DNA of 64,000 nt from Hygrophila difformis (taxonomy: Eukaryota; Streptophyta; Magnoliopsida; Lamiales; Acanthaceae), in contig JAOANR010000002.1 of the NCBI GenBank assembly GCA_030278955.1, positions 21,810,057 to 21,874,056 of the forward strand. The letters are read 5' to 3'. Numbering within the stretch: the first letter of the stretch is position 1; every line of letters begins with the position of its first letter. Positions 1 through 13,337 of this stretch are shown one piece after another. The notes under the pieces were generated by a model that saw only the letters and a program-made list of their open reading frames with translations, made no database searches and was not told the origin of the DNA. The position numbers and the translations under genes are program-made.

Positions 1-230
1 CTTCGGCAAGCTTTATTTATCAATTGCCTTCCGGCAAGCATTATATCTCAATTGCCTTTCGGCAAGCATTATATCTCAATTGCCTTTCGGCAAGCATTAT
101 ATTTCAATTGCCTCTCGGCAAGCATTATATCTCAATTGCCTTTCGGCAAGTATTATATTTCAATTGCCTCTCGGCAAGCATTATATTTCAATTGCCTTTC
201 GGCAAGCATTATATTTTATGTGTATTTTAT
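1..230. repeat. 28-bp tandem array in TR-GAG LTR
   Basis: About eight copies of a 28-bp unit containing TTGCCTTTCGGCAA, a hairpin with stem TTGCC/GGCAA and loop TTTC. The variable part here is CATTATATTT or CATTATATCT. The same array recurs in every related LTR of the window near 3648-3815, 7042-7240, 9606-9804, 12425-12595, 13338-13478, 15330-15528, 17577-17776, 20910-21108, 26318-26522 and 29765-29995, with five to eight copies each. Because 28 is not a multiple of three, all frames stay open and give repetitive false peptides. Confidence 0.95.
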
Positions 231-2269
231 TTCAAATGAATTCCCAATCATTTAAACCTTAAAGGCTAATTTCATGTTTCAACAAGATTTCAAGATTTGA
301 CTTCCGGTAAACCACTGTTTACTCTAAAATTCGTCTAAATTCAGATTTAATTCCAAAAATTCCAAAATTTCACTACTGACTCAGAAACGTCGAGATGAAC
401 AACTTTCGTGTTTTAACTTTTTGAACCCGAGATACCGAATCATGTCAAAAACGTCAATTTTCACAGAAACACAAATCTGTCCGAATTTTACATACCACAG
501 TTTAAAGATATCGAGTTCTACCATAGCAAATCAACTCCAAATTTTATGAAATTTTACAGAGACCATCTTAAGACATTTATCTACAACTTTCATGTTCCGC
601 CAAAGATCTAAATCGGTATAGAACTAATGTCAAAAACGTCGTCAAGTTCTGACCTAAGTTCAGTGAAGAATTTCAAGATCCACATCCTAGCAGTTCGGTT
701 TCGGGTGGATTTCATATATCAAATCATCACGAAAAATTCTGAAATTTTACGGAGGTGTTCTTAATGTATAGATCTACAACTCTTATGTTCAACGCCAAGC
801 CTAGATCGGTCTAGATCTAAGGTAGAAATCACCAACAAGTTGGAACTAAAGTTCTGTCACCGTTTCAAGATTTAAACCCAAGGCAGGTCTGTTCGTGGTC
901 ATTTTCGGATATCAAAACACAATGAAAAATTATGAAAATTTTACAGTAGATACATCTATGTCTTAGGAACGTTTTTCATGTTTTAAGTTTTTCCGTTTGG
1001 TGTCGTTTTTAGGTTCGGAAAAATTAGACAACACTGTTGCACAGTTAAAAGTTTTACATTGGCAGATTTCATGTCCTTGATTCGAATCTTTAAATCAAAC
1101 GTATTTTAATTTCGCCCAAAACCATGTAAGAGTTAACTTACAGATTTGTAGTCGTCCGGGATCGTCGATTTCGGAGGCGTGGCTTCCAGTCCACCGTTTA
1201 TCCTCTCCGTTCGTCGGGTTCTTCGTTCTCGATCCGAATCGGGGGTTTAGAATAGGAAAAGATCGAATTAGGATTCGTTTTGAATCAAGAACGGGAAAAG
1301 AATGGACAAGAATAGATCGGATCTTACCCCGACGATCGAAGGCTCCCAATTTTCGTCCAAGTCAGTCCCGTTGTTCGGTTTTGTGCCTCCGACGACTTCC
1401 GGATCTAGGGTTTTGTGTATAGAGAGTATCGTAGGGTTTCGTCAAAAGTTGGGGCTGATTGGGATGGTTATTTATAGATGGAAAGGACCTAAAGGTCGTC
1501 CAAAGGCAGCCCTAGGGTGTCTTGAGTCGCAAGGTGTTCAACCGAAGTCGGAAAATCCGGATTCGAGCGAGTAAATCTCGCACGGGGCGTTTCTGCCAGT
1601 TGGCGCGGTCGTGGCGTGGTTCAAGGCCAACAACCGCGCGGCCAGCGCGCCACTCACGCCTGGACTCCGGTCCGGGCGGGTCGTGCGATCCGTCGGGTCT
1701 TTCCTCCTCTCTTTCGGACTTCTATCCCTCTATGTTCTTGGACTCCGATTTCCGGGCTATCTTCGGGCTCCGATTTCCTATCTTAATTTTATTCGGACCT
1801 AAATTTATATTTGGACTCGAGTTATTGAGTCTATCGATGTCGGGTCCCCGTGTAACCATTTATTCAATTAAATTGCCTTCGGATTCCCGGGTTCTCGGAA
1901 CTTTGATTCCTTTTTAATTTAAATTCCATTTCTCATTTCCTCTACATTTATTTCTTTATTTATTTATTATGTTCTCTTTATTATTTATTTATTTATTTAT
2001 TTATTTTATGTTGCAAAATTCTCGGGTATTACAGTCTACCCTCCTTAAGAATCAACTTCGTCCTCGAAGTTGTGTTTCGGCTTTTCTCGTACTAAGGTCT
2101 TTTGTTTGTTTTATTATTTTGTGACTGAACTTAGAATTAAAACTTCTAAGCTGCCTACGTACCCTGTGAAAGGATCAAGCCATAACGTAGTTCAAAAATT
2201 TATTTGGGATACATATTGCCGAGCCAAACTAAAAAAAATAATGCAACTACTTTATTACGGGGTATCACA
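1..2269 (-). mobile_element. 3' LTR of TR-GAG-1 (right part, runs off left edge)
   Basis: On the minus strand this LTR begins at 2269 with TGTGATACCCCG, directly after a purine tract, and runs leftwards out of the window. It matches 29775-32041, the 5' LTR of the same element, almost base for base. Small substitutions such as 433 (g versus c) suggest roughly 2% divergence by eye. Parts in minus order are: a 236-bp first U3 block, a second internal LTR-like start at 2033 preceded by its own purine tract, an AT-rich TTTA tract (1940-2010), a GC-rich U3 block (about 1600-1735), about 190-bp degenerate repeats (roughly 350-1000) and a 28-bp tandem array (1-230). Open frames here are accidental and hold no conserved domain. 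Confidence 0.85.
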
Positions 2270-2309
2270 TCCTCTCCCCCTTAGGACTCCAGTTATGTCC
2301 CCATAACTG
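2270..2309 (-). promoter_or_regulatory. Polypurine tract and upstream hairpin of TR-GAG-1
   Basis: On the minus strand AAGGGGGAGAGGA (2282-2270) abuts the LTR start TGTGATACC. This is the expected plus-strand primer of reverse transcription. Just upstream (2309-2290) a perfect 8-bp stem CAGTTATG/CATAACTG encloses the loop GGGA. The hairpin-plus-purine-tract arrangement recurs at the other LTR starts of the window. Confidence 0.85.
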
Positions 2310-2885
2310 CCTATTCAGTTCCCTCAAGGGGTTTTGGTCTTTATTCTGAGGGTATTGGTGCCCTTGGTTGTTGCCACCTTGTCCGTCTGGGTTTCGTGGT
2401 TGCTTAGGTAGAGTAGTCACATCCTCTCTCTTGTCGATGTTCTCTTTCCGTGTCCGTCAATCACGCAGCTGATGACCATGTCGACCACATCGAAGGCATG
2501 GTCCAGGCTGAAGGCATCCTCTCGCATAATGCGGTTTACCACACTTTGGACATGGTGACGCATAGTCCCCTTGGTTGAAGACTACCCCCTTTTTCTCTCC
2601 ATTGTCATTTTGATGTTGTCCTTTCGAGTTTCCATCGAAATGGTCCTTATCCACCTTGTATTCTCCTTGTGGTCCTTGGTTAGCCTCATCTACCGGTTTC
2701 CGTTTCAGTCCTTGGACTCGTGCAACCGCTACTGCAAGATCATAAACCGTCTGCAGGTTCGTGAATTATCCTACTGCAAGTATCTCCCGGATACTAAGGT
2801 TCAGACCCATCTCGAATTTCTGAGCCTTGTCAGTGTCGGTTGGCACTAGCCTCGTAGCAAATCGTACTAGCTCCTTGAATTTGGT
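2310..2885 (-). pseudogene. TR-GAG-1 gag, C-terminal half (broken)
   Basis: Continuation of the gag protein whose N-terminal part is at 27755-28326; a 24.9-kb insertion separates them after the residues VQEYYT. This part reads KFKELVRFATRLVPTD, then a basic Asn/Gly/Gln-rich stretch, then two zinc knuckles. The first is CX2CX3HX4C (CPKCGKPHYARGC), one residue short between Cys and His. The second is CLRCGRHGHQLRD, with its last Cys turned into TGA (2459-2457). Another stop (TAA at 2768-2766) replaces a Gln. No pol domain follows: the frame decays directly into hairpin, purine tract and LTR, so the element is gag-only. Comparison with the intact gag at 39485-40543 makes the assignment firm. Confidence 0.85.
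2881..2885. other. Target-site duplication TTGGT (left copy)
   Basis: TTGGT here and at 27755-27759 flanks the 24.9-kb insertion. Removing the insertion and one copy restores the gag codons for Y-Y-T-K-F-K exactly, so both insertion ends are defined to the base. Confidence 0.93.
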
Positions 2886-4770
2886 TGTAACACCCCGGTT
2901 TTGGTAACCCAGGCCGGGATGCCACCGCCACACCTCCCTAGCAAGACACGGTTTCTCCGAGCTCACTAAAGAGATGCAAGGCTATGGTTTTTCAGAATTA
3001 AAAATATTCAAACAGCCCATTCATAAATAATTTAAAAATAATACATCAGAGTTGCAGCGGAAAATTTAATTGTGCAGCGGAAATAAAGTATAAGGGCCAA
3101 CATGGCCAAAACACGGGTTAAACAGGCCCGTTCATGCAAGTCGTAATTAAATGCAAGGATTTAAAATAGAATTTTCCCCAATTATTCCCATGTATGCATA
3201 TGACGATGCATAATCTTCATACTCTGTAGAAAAAGGAGATAAATGGTTTGGGTCAGCAAAAACGCGCTGAGTAAGTTAACACATAGCATGGGTTAGGGGT
3301 TTCAAAGCCTTTAATTAAATTTAATAAAAAGATGTTTTGAGCTTTTAAAAATTCTTCCCGATATGCCACCATCTCAACAATATTTAATTTAGCCGGCAAT
3401 CCGGCGGCCGCAGCCAATTTCATAAAAACTAAGCTTTTTAATATATTTCCCGTTACGCCATCATCTCAACAATATATCATTTAGCCGGTGATCCGGCGGC
3501 CGCAGCCAATATCAAAAGTATCATTTAGCCGGTGATCCGGCGGCCTCAGCCAATTTCAAAAGTATCATTTAGCCGGTGATCCGGCGGCCTCAGCCAATTT
3601 CAAAAATATCATTTCTCATGTTTCAAGTTTATATTTCAATCTCCATTCGGCAAGCATTATATTTCAATTGCCTTTCGGCAAGCAAGATATTTCAATTGCC
3701 TTTCGGCAAGCAAGATATTTCAATTGCCTTTCGGCAAGCAAGATATTTCAATTGCCTTTCGGCAAGCAAGATATTTCAATTGCCTTTCGGCAAGCAAGAT
3801 ATTTCAATTGTATTTTATCTCAAAGGGATTCCCAATCATTTAAAACAACGCTCACTCTCGGCCGTCTTGGCACGAAGTGAAAAGCTAGAGGGGCACTCCA
3901 TCGAGCACTCACCCCCTACATAGCCAAGCATCTCATGTGTTTTAATTTAGTGTAACGGGATTTTCAAAGGTATAGATATATCGTAATTCCAACGTCTCGA
4001 CCGTTTGTTTCAAAATTTCAAGATCTCACAAGTTTAAAAACGGATCGATGTCACAATTTGCGCCTTTTTGTTTTAAAAATCCATTTCTTAGGCGATTGTT
4101 CTGAAATTTGTACAGCATCTCAAAATCATCCCAATGAACAACTTTCGTGTTTTAAGTTTTTCGGAAAAACGATGGGAAGCATGTCAAAAATCGAGTTTTC
4201 TACACAAATAGTATGCTGCCAGGATTCAGGTTTGACACCTCTCAAAGATTTGACTTTTTGACATATCAAATGGACTTCAAAAATTCTGAAATTTTACAGA
4301 CACATACTAGACTTGATTTCCAACAACTTTTGTTTAGAACTCAAAGATTAGTTCGGGCTAGAAATGATAGGAATAAGCTCCTCAAGATCGGTTATGAAAT
4401 CTGTCATCCTTTGGAATTCTTAAAAACGCAGAATATGTCCGACATGATTTGGGGTATAAAAACTTGATGAAAATATCTGAAATTTTCACACAATATAGCC
4501 TAAGATCTTTGGATCAAAATCTTAGTTTTGAGTTTTCAGGTTTGAACACTCGAAGTAAGAGTTTTGCTCGTCGAGTTTGATTAAGAAATCTGTCAAGGTT
4601 CTTGACATCGGTTCTAACGCAGATCGGATCGGCTCAGATTCGGAGGCTCAAATCTCAACGAAAAATTCTAAAAACTTACAGTAATGTTCTAAACTCATAG
4701 ATCTACAATTCTTATGTTCAACACCACTCCTAGATCGGCCTAGATCCATGGTCAAAATAACCAACAAGAT
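2886..4770 (-). mobile_element. Mosaic piece 1: LTR 3' portion, type A-like
   Basis: Minus-oriented LTR 3' end (TGTAACACCCC on the plus strand at 2886) extending to about 4770. It is closer to the TR-GAG-2 LTR than to the other mosaic pieces: the segment before the 3' end carries the CTACAGAGTA type of sequence, and a block matching the TR-GAG-2 region near 37920-37980 lies at 3950-4010. It contains three to four copies of a 44-bp GCCGG-hairpin repeat (about 3470-3600) and six 28-bp repeats (3648-3815). At about 4770 the orientation flips. Confidence 0.8.
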
Positions 4771-5354
4771 ATATATGTATGAATACATATATTTTGATCA
4801 ATTCACTAAGTAGATTTTTAATCAAATCTATATATATTTATATGTTCAAATATGTGCTTAAAGATTAGTATATTATTTTCTACAAAACATACTTTGAAAA
4901 AAAATTATATATATTTGTCTTTTCAAATAAATATATGGATTTCAATATCAAGTGTAATAAGTATATGGTTCATAGAATATTTTAAATCCATATACAAGTT
5001 TATATACACATATATACCTTGGTCTTGAAATAATCTTTCCAAACATGTACACATGTATATACATGTATATATTTACATGTTTAAATTATAATGAGAATTA
5101 TCTATTTTCTATATATCCTTGATTAATCATTCTACCCATATTTTTTTTTATGAATTATTCTAGAATGCCATAATATAATTGGGAATAATTTGACTATGGT
5201 TTGAAATTGTAGGGTGGAATATTAATCATATCTTGTCATTTTCAAATAAAGAATATATTCCTTTTTGAAGCTATGTATGACTTACAAGATCACAAAAATT
5301 CCCACATTATGATTTTTTTAAGATAAGAATCTTAATATATATATATATAAAAAA

Positions 5355-5405
<51 letters not shown>

Positions 5406-7429
5406 ACTGTAGCATGCTACTATAGCACGCTACTGTAGCATGCTACTGTAGCAGTCGGGATTTATGTGTTTTTGGGACTTTTTGCCATTTTTTGGGTCCC
5501 AAAGGTGGGAATCTTGATCTATCACGGGTGTGGCATCTTTTTGGATGTTATGTAATCAATCCCATCCCCATTCTCAGCCATTTTCATCAATCATTCACCC
5601 CAAACTCTCCAAAAACTCTCCCAAAAGCCAAACACTCTTCCGACGAACTTCCGGCGACTTTCCGACGGGTTTCCGGCAACCAAATCCAACCAAGGAAGTG
5701 TGTAGATCAAGGATTGCAGGCTTTGGATTGTTGGTAAGATGTTATTCAAGTTTCCTTATGATTTTAAGATCATAAACATCATACTAACTTACGAATCTTC
5801 ATATTCGAACACAAATCGGAGCCAAGGGAAGAATAAATCGGGTGGAAGAGATTCGTTCGTGACATCCCGTGGATTCCGGACGACCCCGTGACTTCCTAGA
5901 CATCATCCCCACTGTAAGTTAACCTTACTATGGTTTTGGGTGACTTAAAATGCAACCAAACATAGAGATTCAACTCAAGGAAATTAACAAAAATCTGTCA
6001 ACAAGAGAAAACCCTCAACGCAGCGTTTTTGTATGAATTTTTCGAACCCTTAAAAGTCTTCAAACGGAAAACCCCAAAACATGAAAAACATTCCTAAGAC
6101 ATTAATCTAGCTACTGTAAAAATTTCATAATTTTTCATCGTGTTTTGATATCCGAAAACGACCATGAACAGACCTGCCATCGACTTAGATCTTGAAATAG
6201 TGATAGATTCTTTATTCAAACTTGTTGGTTATTTTGACCTTAGATCTAGACCGATCTAGGATTGGAGTTGAACATAAGAATTGTAGATCTATGAGTTTGG
6301 AATATTACTGTAAGTTTTTAGAATTTTTCATTGAGATTCGAACCTCCAAACTCGAGCCGATCCGATCTGCGTTAGAACCGATGTCAAGAACCTTGACAGA
6401 TTTCTTAACCGAACTTGATGAGCATATTTCTATTACTTCGAGTGTTCAAACCTGAAAACTCAAAACTAAGATTTTGATCCAAAGATCATAAGCTATATTG
6501 TGTAAAAATTTCAGAAATTTTCATCAAGTTTTGATACCCCAAATCGTATCGGACATATTCTGCGTTTTTAGGAATTGTCAAAGGATGACAGATTTCATAA
6601 CCGATCTTGAGGAGCTTATTCCTATCATTTCTAGCCCGAACCAATCTTTGAGTTCTAAACAAAAGTTGTTGCAAATTAAGTCTAGTATGTGCCTGTAAAA
6701 TTTCAGAATTTTTTAAGTCCATTTGATATGTCAAAAAGTCAAATCTTTGAAAGGTGTCAAACCTGAATCCTGACAGCATACTATTTGAGTAGAAAACTTG
6801 ATTTTTGACATGCTTCCCATCGTTTTTCCGAAAAACTTAAAACACGAAAGTTGTTCGTTGGGATGTTTTTGAGATGATGTACAAATTTCAAATCAATCGC
6901 CTAAGAAATGGATTTTTAAACCAAAAAGGCGTAAACTGTGACATCGATCGGTTTTAAACTTGAGAGATCTTGAAATCTTGTCGAAACATGAAATTAGCCT
7001 TTAAGGTTTAAATGATTGGGAATCCCTTTGAGATAAAATACAATTGAAATATCTTGCTTGCCGAAAGGCAATTGAAATATCTTGCTTGCCGAAAGGCAAT
7101 TGAAATATCTTGCTTGCCGAAAGGCAATTGAAATATCTTGCTTGCCGAAAGGCAATTGAAATATCTTGCTTGCCGAAAGGCAATTGAAATATCTTGCTTG
7201 CCGAAAGGCAATTGAAATATAATGCTTGCCGAATGGGATTGAAATATAAACTTGAAACATGAGACATGAGAAACTGTGCCAAGATGGCCAATGAAGTACT
7301 TGAAATGCGATACGGCTGCGGCCGCCGGATCACCGGCTAAATGATATATTGTTGAGATGATGGCGTAACGGGAAATATATTAAAAAGCTCAGATTTTATG
7401 AAATTGGCTGCGGCCGCCGGATTGCCGGC
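4771..7429 (+). mobile_element. Mosaic piece 2: LTR type B, plus, 3' end missing
   Basis: Begins about 25 bases inside the type B LTR start (compare 24032) and runs to the GC-rich hairpin repeats at 7429, where it is joined directly to piece 3. In order it holds an AT-rich U3, poly(A) 5349-5401, a TGCTACTGTAGCA repeat 5402-5457, about 190-bp degenerate units and the 28-bp array 7042-7240. Confidence 0.8.
5345..5457 (+). repeat. Poly(A) tract plus TGCTACTGTAGCA repeat of type B LTR
   Basis: A homopolymer A run of about 50 bases is followed by four copies of a 14-bp unit around TGCTACTGTAGCA, a 6-bp stem with one central base. Equivalent tracts are at 7923-8018, 10733-10836, 17107-17187 (inverted), 19370-19465 (inverted), 22695-22786 (inverted) and 24635-24728. 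The block is absent from the type A and TR-GAG-1 LTRs. Confidence 0.9.
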
Positions 7430-10400
7430 GTTCAAATATGTGCTTAAAGATTAGTATATTATTTTCTACAAAACATACTTTGAAAAATTATATATATTTG
7501 TCTTTTCAAATAAATATATGGATTTCAATATCAAGTGTAATAAGTATATGGTTCATAGAATATTTTAAATCCATATACAAGTTTATATACACATATATAC
7601 CTTGGTCTTGAAATAATCTTTCCAAACATGTACACATGTATATACATGTATATATTTACATGTTTAAATTATAATGAGAATTATCTATTTTCTATATCCT
7701 TGATTAATCATTCTACCCATATATTTTTTTTATTATGGGATTATTCTAGAATGCCATAATATAATTGGGAATAATTTGACTATGGTTTGAAATTGTAGGG
7801 TGGAATATTAATCATATCTTGTCATTTTCAAATAAAGAATATATTCCTTTTTGAAGCTATGTATGACTTACAAGATCACAAAAATTCCCACATTATGATT
7901 TTTTTTAAGATAAGAATCTTAATAAAAAAAAAAAAATTTTAAAAAAAAAAAAAAAAAAAAAAAAAGTTACTGTAGCATACTACTGTAGCACGCTACTGTA
8001 GCATGCTACTGTAGCAGTCGGGCATTATGCATTTTTGGCGACTTTTTGCCATTTTTTGGGTCCCAAAGGTGGGAATCTTGATCTATCACGGGGGAGGCAT
8101 ATTTTGGATGATTATAGAGGTCCCTAACACTCCATTGTCAGCCATTTTCATCAATCATTCACCCCAAACTCTCCAAAAACTCTCCCAAAAGCCAAACACT
8201 CTTCCGACGAACTTCCGGCGACTTTCCGACGAGTTTCCGGCAACCAAATCCAACCAAGGAAGTGTGTAGATCAAGGATTGCAGGCTTTGGATTGTTGGTA
8301 AGATGTTATTCAAGTTTCCTTATGATTTTAAGATCATAAACATCATACTAACTTACGAATCTTCATATTCGAACACAAATCGGAGCCAAGGGAAGAATAA
8401 ATCGGGTGGAAGAGATTCGTTCGTGACATCCCGTGGATTCCGGACGACCCCGTGACTTCCTAAACATCATCCCCACTGTAAGTTAACCTTACTATGGTTT
8501 TGGGTGACTTAAAATGCAACCAAACATAGAGATTCAACTCAAGGAAATTAACAAAAATCTGTCAACAAGAGAAAACCCTCAACGCAGCGTTTTCGTATGA
8601 ATTTTTCGAACCCTTAAAAGTCTTCAAACGGAAAAACCCAAAACATGAAAAACATTCCTAAGACATTAATCTAGCTACTGTAAAAATTTCATAATTTTTC
8701 ATCGTGTTTTGATATCCGAAAACGACCATGAACAGACCTGCCATCGACTTAGATCTTGAAGTGGTGATAGATTCTTTATTCAAACTTGTTGGTTATTTTG
8801 ACCTTGGATCTAGGCCGATCTAGGATTGGTGTTGAACATAAGAATTGTAGATCTATGAGTTTGGAATATTACTGTAAGTTTTTAGAATTTTTCGTTGAGA
8901 TTTGAGCCTCCGAACTCGAGCCAATCCAATCTGCGTTAGAACCGATGTCAAGAACCTTGACAGATTTCATAATCAAACTTGATGAGCATATTTCTATTAC
9001 TTCGAGTGTTCAAACCTGAAAACTCAAAACTAAGATTTTGATCCTAAAAGCTTAAGCTATATTGTGTAAAAATTTCAAAGATTTTCATCAAGTTTTGATA
9101 CCCCAAATCGTATCGGACATATTCTGCGTTTTTAGGAATTGTCAAAGGATGACAGATTTCATAACCGATCTTGAGGAGCTTATTCCTATCATTTCTAGCC
9201 CGAACCAATCTTTGAGTTCTAAACAAAAGTTGTTGCAAATCAAGTCTAGTATGTGCCTGTAAAATTTCAGAATTTTTTTAGTCCATTTGATATGTCAAAA
9301 AGTCAAATCTTTGAAAGGTGTCAAACCTGAATCCTGACAGCATACTATTTGAGTAGAAAACTTGATTTTTGACATGCTTCCCATCGTTTTTCCGAAAAAC
9401 TTAAAACACAAAAGTTGTTCGTTGGGATGTTTTTGAGATGATGTACAAATTTCAAATCAATCGCCTAAGAAATGGATTTTTAAACCAAAAAGGCGTAAAC
9501 TGTGACATCGATCGGTTTTAAACTTGAGAGATCTTGAAATCTTGTCGAAACATGAAATTAGCCTTTAAGGTTTAAATGATTGGGAATCCCTTTGAGATAA
9601 AATACAATTGAAATATCTTGCTTGCCGAAAGGCAATTGAAATATCTTGCTTGCCGAAAGGCAATTGAAATATCTTGCTTGCCGAAAGGCAATTGAAATAT
9701 CTTGCTTGCCGAAAGGCAATTGAAATATCTTGCTTGCCGAAAGGCAATTGAAATATCTTGCTTGCCGAAAGGCAATTGAAATATAATGCTTGCCGAATGG
9801 GATTGAAATATAAACTTGAAACATGAGACATGAGAAACTGTGCCAAGATGGCCAATGAAGTACTTGAAATGCGATACGGCTGCGGCCGCCGGATCACCGG
9901 CTAAATGATATATTGTTGAGATGATGGCGTAACGGGAAATATATTAAAAAGCTCAGATTTTATGAAATTGGCTGCGGCCGCCGGATTGCCGGCTAAATTA
10001 AACATTGTTTTGATGGTGACGTATCGGGGAGAATTTTTAAAAGCTCAAATTTTTATTTACTTACTTACGGCATTATTCATGTCTTAAATCATGCCATTTA
10101 TTTATAGTGGATGATTAACTCAAATTGTGAATTACCTACAAGAAATGTTTTTAATAAAATTTAATTAAAGGCTTTGAAACCCCTAACCCATGCTATGTGT
10201 TAACTTACTCAGCGCGTTTTTGCTGACCCAAACCATTTATCCTCTTTTTCTTTCAGAGTTGAAGAATATGCATCATCATATGCATACTGGGAATTTTTGG
10301 GGATTACATTATATTTTAAATTTTGCGTTAGACTAGAATTTGCATGAACGGGCCTGTTTAACCCGTGTTTTGGCCATGTCGGCCCTCATACTTTATTTCC

Positions 10401-10592
10401 GCTGCACAATTTATATTTCCGCTGCAACTTTGATGTATTAATTTTAAATTATATATGGATGGGCTGTTTGAATATTTTTAATTCTGAAAAACCATAGCCT
10501 TGCATCTCTTTAGTGAGCTCGGAGAAACCGTGTCTTGCTAGGGAGGTGTGGCGGTGGCATCCCGGCCTGGGTTACCAAAACCGGGGTGTTAA
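7430..10592 (+). mobile_element. Mosaic piece 3: LTR type B, plus, nearly complete
   Basis: Starts about 85 bases inside the LTR (GTTCAAATATGTGC) and reaches the LTR 3' end, stopping two bases short of the canonical ...GGTGTTACA. It includes a type B U3 ending in poly(A) at 7923-7965, the 28-bp array 9606-9804 and the U5 end at 10520-10590. Bases 10592-10600 are filler before piece 4. Confidence 0.85.
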
Positions 10593-10600
10593 TTTTTGTT

Positions 10601-10737
10601 GAATATTAATCATATCTTGTCAGGTTCAAATAAAGAATATATTCCTTTTTGAAGCTATGTATGACTTACAAGATCACAAAAATTCCCACATTATGATTTT
10701 TTTAAGATAAGAATCTTAATATATATATATATAAAAA

Positions 10738-10787
<50 letters not shown>

Positions 10788-13337
10788 ACTGTAGCATGCT
10801 ACTGTAGCACGCTACTGTAGCATGCTACTGTAGCAGTCGGGATTTATGTGTTTTTGGGACTTTTTGCCATTTTTTGGGTCCCAAAGGTGGGAATCTTGAT
10901 CTATCACGGGTGTGGCATCTTTTTGGATGTTATGTAATCAATCCCATCCCCATTCTCAGCCATTTTCATCAATCATTCACCCCAAACTCTCCAAAAACTC
11001 TCCCAAAAGCCAAACACTCTTCCGACGAACTTCCGGCGACTTTCCGACGGGTTTCCGGCAACCAAATCCAACCAAGGAAGTGTGTAGATCAAGGATTGCA
11101 GGCTTTGGATTGTTGGTAAGATGTTATTCAAGTTTCCTTATGATTTTAAGATCATAAACATCATACTAACTTACGAATCTTCATATTCGAACACAAATCG
11201 GAGCCAAGGGAAGAATAAATCGGGTGGAAGAGATTCGTTCGTGACATCCCGTGGATTCCGGACGACCCCGTGACTTCCTAGACATCATCCCCACTGTAAG
11301 TTAACCTTACTATGGTTTTGGGTGACTTAAAATGCAACCAAACATAGAGATTCAACTCAAGAAAATTAACAAAAATCTGTCAACAAGAGAAAACCCTCAA
11401 CGCAGCGTTTTCGTATGAATTTTTCGAACCTCTAAAGCTGCTCAAACAATAAAACTCAAAACATGAAAAGTGTTGCTAAGACTTTGGTCTAGCCTCTGTA
11501 AAAATTTCATAATTTTTCATGATGTTTTGAAACCTGAAACCAACCCAAAACCGAAGAGTATTAAATCTGGATCTTAGAACCTTGGACAGATTTCATTCTC
11601 AATCTTGTTAGCCATTTTGACCTTGGATCTAGGCAGATCTAGGATTGGAGTTGAACATAAGAATTGTAGATCTATGAGTATAGAACATTTCTGCAAATTT
11701 TTAGAATTTTTCATTGAGATTTGAACCTCCAAACTCGAGCCGATCCGATCTGCGTTAGAACCGATGTCAAGAACCTTGACAGATTTCTTAACCGAACTTG
11801 ATGAGCATATTTCTATTACTTCGAGTGTTCAAACCTGAAAACTCAAAACTAAGATTTTGATCCAAAGATCATAAGCTATATTGTGTAAAAATTTCAGAAA
11901 TTTTCATCAAGTTTTGATACCCCAAATCGTATCGGACATATTCTGCGTTTTTAGGAATTGTCAAAGGATGACAGATTTCATAACCGATCTTGAGGAGCTT
12001 ATTCCTATCATTTCTAGCCCGAACCAATCTTTGAGTTCTAAACAAAAGTTGTTGCAAATCAAGTCTAGTATGTGCCTGTAAAATTTCAGAATTTTTGAAG
12101 TTCATTTGATATGTCAAAAAGTCAAATCTTTGAAAGGTGTCAAACCTGAATCCTGACAGCATACTATTTGAGTAGAAAACTTGATTTTTGACATGCTTCC
12201 CATCGTTTTTCCGAAAAACTTAAAACACGAAAGTTGTTCGTTGGGATGTTTTTGAGATGATGTACAAATTTCAAATCAATCGCCTAAGAAATGGATTTTT
12301 AAACCAAAAAGGCGTAAACTGTGACATCGATCGGTTTTAAACTTGAGAGATCTTGAAATCTTGTCGAAACATGAAATTAGCCTTTAAGGTTTAAATGATT
12401 GGGAATCCCTTTGAGATAAAATACAATTGAAATATCTTGCTTGCCGAAAGGCAATTGAAATATCTTGCTTGCCGAAAGGCAATTGAAATATCTTGCTTGC
12501 CGAAAGGCAATTGAAATATCTTGCTTGCCGAAAGGCAATTGAAATATCTTGCTTGCCGAAAGGCAATTGAAATATAATGCTTGCCGAATGGGATTGAAAT
12601 ATAAACTTGAAACATGAGACATGAGAAACTGTGCCAAGATGGCCAATGAAGTACTTGAAATGCGATACGGCTGCGGCCGCCGGATCACCGGCTAAATGAT
12701 ATATTGTTGAGATGATGGCGTAACGGGAAATATATTAAAAAGCTCAGATTTTATGAAATTGGCTGCGGCCGCCGGATTGCCGGCTAAATTAAACATTGTT
12801 TTGATGGTGACGTATCGGGGAGAATTTTTAAAAGCTCAAATTTTTATTTACTTACTTACGGCATTATTCATGTCTTAAATCATGCCATTTATTTATAGTG
12901 GATGATTAACTCAAATTGTGAATTACCTACAAGAAATGTTTTTAATAAAATTTAATTAAAGGCTTTGAAACCCCTAACCCATGCTATGTGTTAACTTACT
13001 CAGCGCGTTTTTGCTGACCCAAACCATTTATCCTCTTTTTCTTTCAGAGTTGAAGAATATGCATCATCATATGCATACTGGGAATTTTTGGGGATTACAT
13101 TATATTTTAAATTTTGCGTTAGACTAGAATTTGCATGAACGGGCCTGTTTAACCCGTGTTTTGGCCATGTCGGCCCTCATACTTTATTTCCGCTGCACAA
13201 TTTATATTTCCGCTGCAACTTTGATGTATTAATTTTAAATTATATATGGATGGGCTGTTTGAATATTTTTAATTCTGAAAAACCATAGCCTTGCATCTCT
13301 TTAGTGAGCTCGGAGAAACCGTGTCTTGCTAGGGAGG
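10601..13337 (+). mobile_element. Mosaic piece 4: LTR type B, plus, both ends missing
   Basis: Begins in the U3 at GAATATTAATCATATC (compare 5218) and ends in U5 at CTTGCTAGGGAGG (13337). There the sequence jumps into the middle of a 28-bp array in opposite orientation. The body is nearly identical to piece 3. Confidence 0.85.

Noticed and set aside
1522..1917. 131-codon Arg/Pro-rich frame (also 31298-31693)
   Set aside because: Falls in the GC-rich U3 of the TR-GAG-1 LTR on the opposite strand. Long only because of GC content.
3648..3815. CRISPR-like array of 28-bp direct repeats
   Set aside because: The repeats are contiguous without unique spacers, in a plant LTR, and no cas gene is present. 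Plain tandem repeat.
7001..7333. Repetitive peptides of 60-115 residues (LPFGKQDISIAFRQ type) read from the 28-bp arrays
   Set aside because: All three frames of the array are open simply because the unit is repeated and lacks stops. Same peptides on both sides of inversions; no independent coding evidence.
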